Part shown: piece after piece, positions 6,609 to 10,161 of the stretch
Position numbering within the stretch: the stretch's first letter is position 1
How the letters are laid out: the number at the start of each line of letters is the position of its first letter
Source of the DNA: Bacteroidales bacterium UBA1253
Lineage (GTDB): Bacteria; Bacteroidota; Bacteroidia; Bacteroidales; Paludibacteraceae
DNA length: 10,161 nt
Direction: 5' to 3'
Assembly: GCA_002308815.1 (NCBI GenBank)
Contig: DBVX01000060.1
Span: forward strand, 1-10,161
Notes under the pieces: model-generated
Database searches by the model: none
What the model saw: only the letters and a program-made list of their open reading frames with translations
Told to the model about the DNA's origin: nothing
Made by a program: the position numbers and the translations under genes

Positions 6609-6648
6609 AGCGGGCTGTCTCCATTGCGGGGCAGTCCGCTTTCTTCTT
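6609..6648 (+). terminator. Terminator after the LRR gene
   Basis: An 11-base stem of AGCGGGCTGTC (6609-6619) with GGCAGTCCGCT (6630-6640), including two G-U pairs, has a 10-base loop and is followed by TTCTTCTT. It lies 27 bases after the stop codon. Confidence 0.7.
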
Positions 6649-6737
6649 GCTCCGCGCTGACGCACTGAGAACCTAACAAAGAGCGCGTCTCACGCGGGAC
6701 AAGGGATGAAAGGGACGGGCGGAATAGACGGAGGAAG

Positions 6738-6752
6738 AACGGCAAAGCCGTT
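6738..6752. promoter_or_regulatory. Perfect palindrome AACGGC-AAA-GCCGTT
   Basis: Six-base arms around AAA, 46 bases upstream of the -33 box of the EF-G2 promoter. It could be a second regulator site or chance. Positions 6649-6737 hold nothing else recognised. Confidence 0.4.
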
Positions 6753-6772
6753 GTCGGGGTGTCAAGAAGTCA

Positions 6773-6795
6773 AAAGGCGCAAAAAATGCACCTTT
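6773..6795. promoter_or_regulatory. Candidate activator site upstream of EF-G2
   Basis: AAAGGCGCA-AAAAA-TGCACCTTT is a 23-base palindrome with 8 of 9 arm positions matching. It ends two bases before the -33 box and is centred about 50 bases before the predicted RNA start, a usual place for an activator. In Bacteroides thetaiotaomicron the EF-G2 gene is activated by the carbon regulator Cur (BT4338). That this palindrome is the equivalent site is inference. Confidence 0.5.
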
Positions 6796-6797
6796 CT

Positions 6798-6829
6798 ATT
6801 GCAAGGGTCATTATTATGTCGTATCTTTG
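6798..6829 (+). promoter_or_regulatory. Bacteroidetes-type promoter of EF-G2
   Basis: ATTG (6798-6801), exactly 20 bases, then TATCTTTG (6822-6829). It uses the same -33 and -7 words as the fumarate reductase promoter. The predicted RNA start is near 6836, giving a leader of about 160 bases, long for a translation factor. Confidence 0.75.
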
Positions 6830-6830
6830 C

Positions 6831-6854
6831 GGGCATTTTTATGCGACAATGCCC
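6831..6854 (+). promoter_or_regulatory. Stem-loop at the 5' end of the EF-G2 leader
   Basis: GGGCATT (6831-6837) pairs with AATGCCC (6848-6854) around a 10-base loop. It starts one base after the -7 box, so it would be at or very near the RNA 5' end. The rest of the leader (6855-6997) is purine-rich, with a GGAAA-CAAG-TTTCC hairpin. Confidence 0.5.
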
Positions 6855-6997
6855 TGCGGAGGCGGCTTGCAACAGCGCAGGCAAGGGGAAAGAAGATAAA
6901 GGAAACAAGTTTCCCGAACGGCGCATACAAGGCGGTAGAACCAATAAGACAAAGAAAGCAAACAAAATAATATAAATCAAATATCCCATTTATCATT

Positions 6998-9160
6998 ATG
7001 GCTAAAGTTTATCAAGCTAATGAAATCAAGAACATCGCCCTCATCGGAGGCAGCGGTTCGGGCAAGACCACTCTGATGGAGGCTATGCTCTTCGAGAGTG
7101 GAATCATCAAACGACGCGGCACGGTTGAGCAACAATCGACCGTATGCGACTATTTCCCCGTGGAAAAGGAATACGGCTATTCCGTTTTCTCGACAGTGTG
7201 CAATATCGAGTTCGGCGGCAAGAAGCTCAATATCATTGACTGCGCCGGTTCGGACGACTTCTGCGGCGGTACGGTGACGGCTCTTCACATCGTGGACACG
7301 GCGGTGGTTACGCTGACGTGCAACGGCGGCGTGGAAGTAGGCACGCAGAACAACTTCCGCATCGCCGAGAACGCCAAGAAACCCGTTGTGTTCGTGGTGA
7401 ACAAATGCGACCACGACAACGCCAATTTCGACCGCGCCTTCGAGCAACTCAAGGAGAACTTCGGCAACAAGGTGGTGCTGGTACAGTACCCCGTGCAGAC
7501 AGGCCCCGGCTTCAACAGCGTCATTGACGTGCTCAAGGGCAAGATGCTCGTGTGGAAAGCCGAAGGCGGCGCGCCCGATTTGCAGGACATCCCCGCCAGC
7601 GAACAGGGCAAAGTGGAAGAGCTCCTTGGACAACTTCATGAGATGGCTGCCGAGGCAGACGAGCAACTGATGGAGAAGTTCTTCGAGGAAGGCACACTGA
7701 CCGAGGAGGAGACGATTCGCGGTCTGAAGAGCGTCTTCGCATCCGCTGACGTTTATCCCGTTCTCTGCGCCTGCGCAACGAAGGACATGGGCGCACGCCG
7801 TCTGATGGAGTTCCTCAGCGACATGGCTCCCGCCGTGGCTGACGCTTCCAAACCCGTCACCACCGACGGCAAGGAGGTCGCTCCCGACGCAACGAAACCC
7901 GCTTCGCTGTTCATCTTCAAGACCTCCGTCGAGCCTCATATCGGCGAGGTGAACTACTTCAAAGTAATGCAGGGTACCGTGAAAGGCGCTGACGACTTGC
8001 AGAACATGGACCGCGGCTCGAAGGAGCGTATCTCGCAACTCTATGCCGTGGACGGCTCCATCCGTACCGCCGTGGACGAAGTGGCAGCCGGTGATATTGC
8101 CGCGACCGTCAAACTGAAAGACACACGCACGGGCAACACCTTGAACGCCAAGGACTGCGACCTGACATACGCGCCTATCGCTTATCCCGAACCCAAGTAC
8201 CGTCGCGCCATCCGTCCTCTGAACGAGGCCGACGCGGAGAAACTGAGCGCACTGCTCACCCGTATGCACGAGGAGGATCCGACGTGGATCATCGAGCAGT
8301 CGAAGGAGCTGAAGCAGACCATCGTCAGCGGTCAGGGCGAGTTCCACCTGCGCACGCTCAAATGGCGTCTGGAGAACAACGACAAGATGATGATAGCCTA
8401 CGACGAGCCGAAGATTCCGTATCGCGAGACCATCACCAAGGCCGCACGTGCCGACTATCGCCACAAGAAACAGTCCGGCGGTGCCGGTCAGTTCGGCGAG
8501 GTACACCTGATTGTGGAGCCGTACGTAGAGGGCGTTGAGCCGAAAGAGATCTACAAGTTCGGCGGTCAGGAGTACAAGATCACTCCGCGTGACACGCAGG
8601 AAGTGGAACTGGAATGGGGCGGCAAGCTCGTGATGGTGAACTCCATCGTGGGCGGTGCTATCGACGCCCGCTTCATGCCGGCCATCCTGAAGGGTCTGAT
8701 GGACAAGATGGAATCGGGTCCGTTGACGGGTTCGTATGCCCGCGACGTGCGCGTGATCGTGTATGACGGCAAGATGCACCCGGTTGACTCGAACGAGCTC
8801 TCGTTCCGTCTGGCAGCGCGTAACGCGTTCGCACAGGCTTTCCGCGAGGCCGGTCCGAAGGTGCTGGAGCCTATCTATGAGGTAACCGTGCTGACCCCGT
8901 CGGACAAGATGGGTGACGTGATGAGCGACATGCAGAACCGCCGCGGCGTGATTCTGGGTATGTCGTCGGAGAGCGGTTACGAGAAACTGACGGCCCGCGT
9001 GCCTCTGGCTGAGATCGGCAACTACTCGACCACGCTGAGTTCGCTCTCCGGCGGTCGCGCCAACTTCACCATGGAACCCGCCGAGTACCAGCTCGTTCCG
9101 GGCGACGTGCAGGAGAAACTGCTTGCAGCCTACGCAGCAGAAGCGCACGACGAAGACTAA
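6998..9160 (+). CDS. fusA2: Elongation factor G paralogue EF-G2, predicted GTPase-deficient
   Basis: 720 residues with the five-domain EF-G plan; EF-G promotes tRNA-mRNA translocation on the ribosome. The P-loop GGSGSGKT (17-24) and NKCD (135-138) are present, so nucleotide binding is likely. Switch II reads DCAGSDDF (81-88) where EF-G has DTPGHVDF: the catalytic histidine is replaced by S85 and the PG by AG. Switch I reads YGYSV (59-63) in place of RGITI. Domain III (about 405-480) has HEEDPTWII and GQGEFHLRTLKW; domain IV has KQSGGAGQFGEV (491-502) and the tip KMHPVDSNELSF (592-603) with its histidine kept; the end has YEVTVLTPSDKMGDVMSDMQNRRG. This fits the Bacteroides EF-G2 (BT2167 type), reported to translocate without GTP hydrolysis and to be needed under carbon limitation and in the gut. 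It is monocistronic, with its own promoter, palindrome and terminator. Codon use is strongly biased, as for a highly expressed gene. Confidence 0.93.
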   Translation: MAKVYQANEIKNIALIGGSGSGKTTLMEAMLFESGIIKRRGTVEQQSTVCDYFPVEKEYGYSVFSTVCNIEFGGKKLNIIDCAGSDDFCGGTVTALHIVDTAVVTLTCNGGVEVGTQNNFRIAENAKKPVVFVVNKCDHDNANFDRAFEQLKENFGNKVVLVQYPVQTGPGFNSVIDVLKGKMLVWKAEGGAPDLQDIPASEQGKVEELLGQLHEMAAEADEQLMEKFFEEGTLTEEETIRGLKSVFASADVYPVLCACATKDMGARRLMEFLSDMAPAVADASKPVTTDGKEVAPDATKPASLFIFKTSVEPHIGEVNYFKVMQGTVKGADDLQNMDRGSKERISQLYAVDGSIRTAVDEVAAGDIAATVKLKDTRTGNTLNAKDCDLTYAPIAYPEPKYRRAIRPLNEADAEKLSALLTRMHEEDPTWIIEQSKELKQTIVSGQGEFHLRTLKWRLENNDKMMIAYDEPKIPYRETITKAARADYRHKKQSGGAGQFGEVHLIVEPYVEGVEPKEIYKFGGQEYKITPRDTQEVELEWGGKLVMVNSIVGGAIDARFMPAILKGLMDKMESGPLTGSYARDVRVIVYDGKMHPVDSNELSFRLAARNAFAQAFREAGPKVLEPIYEVTVLTPSDKMGDVMSDMQNRRGVILGMSSESGYEKLTARVPLAEIGNYSTTLSSLSGGRANFTMEPAEYQLVPGDVQEKLLAAYAAEAHDED

Positions 9161-9184
9161 GCACTCCGGACATCCGACAAAAAG

Positions 9185-9217
9185 AATCAGCCTCCCAAAT
9201 CGGGGGGCTGATTTTAT
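9185..9217. terminator. Bidirectional terminator between EF-G2 and ssb
   Basis: AATCAGCCTCCC (9185-9196) pairs with GGGGGGCTGATT (9202-9213): a 12-base stem with one wobble pair and a 5-base loop. It is followed by TTATT on the plus strand and preceded by an A-rich stretch that gives U's on the minus strand. It separates two convergent genes. Confidence 0.85.
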
Positions 9218-9269
9218 TAGGCAAATTAGGCCGATTAGGCTAATAGGGCTAATAGGGCCAATAGGTCGA
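9216..9269. repeat. Six 9-base tandem repeats abutting the ssb stop codon
   Basis: Consecutive units are ATTAGGCAA, ATTAGGCCG, ATTAGGCTA, ATAGGGCTA, ATAGGGCCA and ATAGGTCGA. The next base begins TTA, the reverse complement of the ssb TAA stop (9272-9270). The array would be transcribed as the 3' end of ssb mRNA. Confidence 0.8.
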
Positions 9270-9671
9270 TTAGATGTTGTCCAGGTAGGGGTCCTCTTCG
9301 GTGGCGTGTGACTCTTCCTGCGCGGGTTGTGCCTGGTCCGGACGCCAGAGAATCTGCACGTTCTCCGCCACTATCTCGGTTTTCTGCTTTCGGATTCCGT
9401 CTTTCTCCCAACTGCGGGTTTGCAACTTCCCCTCCACGTACAGTTTCATGCTCTTGCGGATGTTCCGCTCGCCCCATTCTGCCAGATTGCGCCATAGCAC
9501 TATGTTGTGCCACTCGGTCTTGTCCGGCACCTGCACGCCGTTCTGCATTGTGAATCCTCGTTCCGTTGTTGCCAACGGGAATGTGGCAACTGCCACTCCT
9601 CTCTCCAGATAACGTACTTCGGGTTCTGCCCCTACGTTACCGATCAAAATCGCTTTGTTTACTGATGACAT
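9270..9671 (-). CDS. ssb: Single-stranded DNA-binding protein
   Basis: 133 residues. It coats single-stranded DNA in replication, repair and recombination, usually as a tetramer. Residues 1-108 form the OB fold: VNKAILIGNVGAEPEVRYL (4-22), VATFPLAT, TEWHNIVLWRNLAEW (52-66), KLYVEGKLQTRSW and TEIVAENVQIL. The disordered tail is short (about 25 residues) and ends EEDPYLDNI. The usual acidic tip DDDLPF/DDDIPF that recruits partner proteins is not present in standard form. The ORF is intact, the ATG at 9671 gives the family's N-terminus, and the gene has its own promoter. It is convergent with EF-G2 and divergent from the nuclease-family gene. It could be a chromosomal housekeeping SSB or a secondary paralogue. 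Confidence 0.93.
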   Translation of the reverse strand: MSSVNKAILIGNVGAEPEVRYLERGVAVATFPLATTERGFTMQNGVQVPDKTEWHNIVLWRNLAEWGERNIRKSMKLYVEGKLQTRSWEKDGIRKQKTEIVAENVQILWRPDQAQPAQEESHATEEDPYLDNI

Positions 9672-9706
9672 GATACTAAATTATGTGTTGTTTATGTTTT
9701 GTTCCG

Positions 9707-9738
9707 CAAAGTTACTGCTTTTTTTTGACATATGCAAA
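9707..9738 (-). promoter_or_regulatory. ssb: Promoter of ssb
   Basis: On the minus strand TTTG (9738-9735), exactly 20 bases, then TAACTTTG (9714-9707), a full match to the Bacteroidetes consensus. The leader is about 30 bases. Confidence 0.8.
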
Positions 9739-9959
9739 CTTTTTCATAAATTTTTGCATTATTTCCTTAAATTTACGTCAGTTTTGTTGTCGCTTTTGCC
9801 ATTTCCGGAACGCATAACGCCATTTTGGGCCGGATTCGGGCATTCGGCAATGCTGTTGCATGCGGAGCGAAAAAACATCACCGTTTGTTCGGATAAAGGC
9901 AGTTTTTGCCGCATTAAACGGCATAAACTGAAAAAAGTTTGCATTTTTCCCCGAAAAAA
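9739..9959. other. Intergenic region between divergent ssb and nuclease-family promoters
   Basis: No gene is supported. The notable structure is a near-perfect palindrome at 9900-9930, CAGTTTTTGCCG / CGGCATAAACTG around CATTAAA (11 of 12 arm positions match), 29 bases before the -33 box of the plus-strand promoter. A smaller GCATT-CGGC-AATGC hairpin lies at about 9839-9852. Open frames here have no recognisable content. Confidence 0.5.
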
Positions 9960-9991
9960 TTTGGTAATATGAAAAAAAAGTTGTAACTTTG
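9960..9991 (+). promoter_or_regulatory. Promoter of the nuclease-family gene
   Basis: TTTG (9960-9963), exactly 20 bases, then TAACTTTG (9984-9991). It is a full consensus match with the same words as the ssb promoter. Confidence 0.8.
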
Positions 9992-9997
9992 CACCCG

Positions 9998-10018
9998 CAA
10001 ATGGAAAATCTCCATTTG
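9998..10018 (+). promoter_or_regulatory. Stem-loop at the 5' end of the nuclease-family mRNA
   Basis: CAAATGGA (9998-10005) pairs perfectly with TCCATTTG (10011-10018) around AAATC. It starts six bases after the -7 box, about where RNA synthesis should begin, and 28 bases before the ATG. Confidence 0.55.
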
Positions 10019-10045
10019 TCTTTTCCGAACATTCAAACAACAAAT

Positions 10046-10161
10046 ATGAAAAAGCTAATCTTATCTCTCTGCCTGACAGCCCTTGCAACAGGTCTGTTTG
10101 CACAATCCGAGGACAACTACATCGTCCGTTGTATCGCGTTCTACAATCTGGAGAACCTGTT
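10046..10161 (+). CDS. Secreted endonuclease/exonuclease/phosphatase family protein, N-terminal part
   Basis: Partial gene; 38 codons lie before the right edge. The first 20 or so residues are a signal peptide (MKKLILSLCLTALATGLFAQ), so the product is exported or anchored at the envelope. It continues SEDNYIVRCIAFYNLENL; the 'YNLENLF(D)' start is typical of the endonuclease/exonuclease/phosphatase fold, whose first strand carries the metal-site asparagine. Bacteroidales encode several such exported proteins of unknown substrate (nucleic acid, phospholipid or inositol phosphate). The active-site residues further on are outside the window. It has its own consensus promoter with a leader hairpin. 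Confidence 0.8.
   Translation, partial: MKKLILSLCLTALATGLFAQSEDNYIVRCIAFYNLENL

Noticed and set aside
6977..9148. A 723-codon open frame antisense to EF-G2
   Set aside because: It mirrors the EF-G2 gene, whose strong codon bias removes stops on the other strand. The translation is His/Val/Leu-rich low-information sequence with no family features.
9216..9269. Telomere-like TTAGGG resemblance of the 9-base array
   Set aside because: The repeats are internal, imperfect and between two bacterial genes with clear promoters and a terminator; the likeness is chance.

Overview
The window reads as a chromosomal segment from a member of Bacteroidales, most likely Prevotellaceae or a relative. Four lines of evidence point there: a fumarate reductase/succinate dehydrogenase operon of the Bacteroidetes di-heme cytochrome b type, a BspA-like leucine-rich surface protein, an EF-G2 paralogue, and several promoters that fit the Bacteroidetes pattern (TTTG or ATTG, exactly 20 bases, then TAnnTTTG). 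No rRNA, tRNA, CRISPR array or transposase gene was found.

Layout. (1) Bases 1-1096, minus strand: promoter, cytochrome b subunit, and the first 87 codons of the flavoprotein subunit, which runs off the left edge. The flavoprotein carries an unusual charged helical N-terminal extension. (2) Bases 1097-4168: an accessory-looking stretch. It holds a short hypothetical ORF that may be 5'-truncated, a palindrome-rich segment with no recognised gene, a Schlafen-like AlbA_2/HATPase regulator flanked by two exact 23-base direct repeats, a 128-base imperfect long hairpin, and three 11-base iteron-like repeats. (3) Bases 4176-6582, plus strand: a DUF2971-like cytoplasmic protein followed 13 bases later by a secreted BspA-type LRR protein with a fibronectin-III-like domain and a Prevotella-style C-terminal tail. 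(4) Bases 6609-9213: terminator, palindrome-bearing promoter, about 160 bases of leader, EF-G2 and a bidirectional terminator. (5) Bases 9216-9738, minus strand: six 9-base tandem repeats next to the ssb stop codon, then ssb and its promoter. (6) Bases 9960-10161, plus strand: promoter, leader hairpin and the start of a secreted endonuclease/exonuclease/phosphatase family protein.

How the genes work together. The first operon is anaerobic electron transport (fumarate respiration to succinate). The EF-G2 has a P-loop, but the catalytic histidine of switch II is replaced by serine and the switch I RGITI motif is altered. This matches the GTPase-deficient EF-G2 of Bacteroides used for energy-saving translation under carbon limitation. 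The near-perfect palindrome just upstream of its -33 box is a candidate activator site. The region from about 1.1 to 4.2 kb is the least explained part: short repeats and long hairpins surround one ATPase-type regulator, as expected of a degraded or unrecognised mobile unit or a regulated accessory locus. No complete new system can be proven from the sequence alone.
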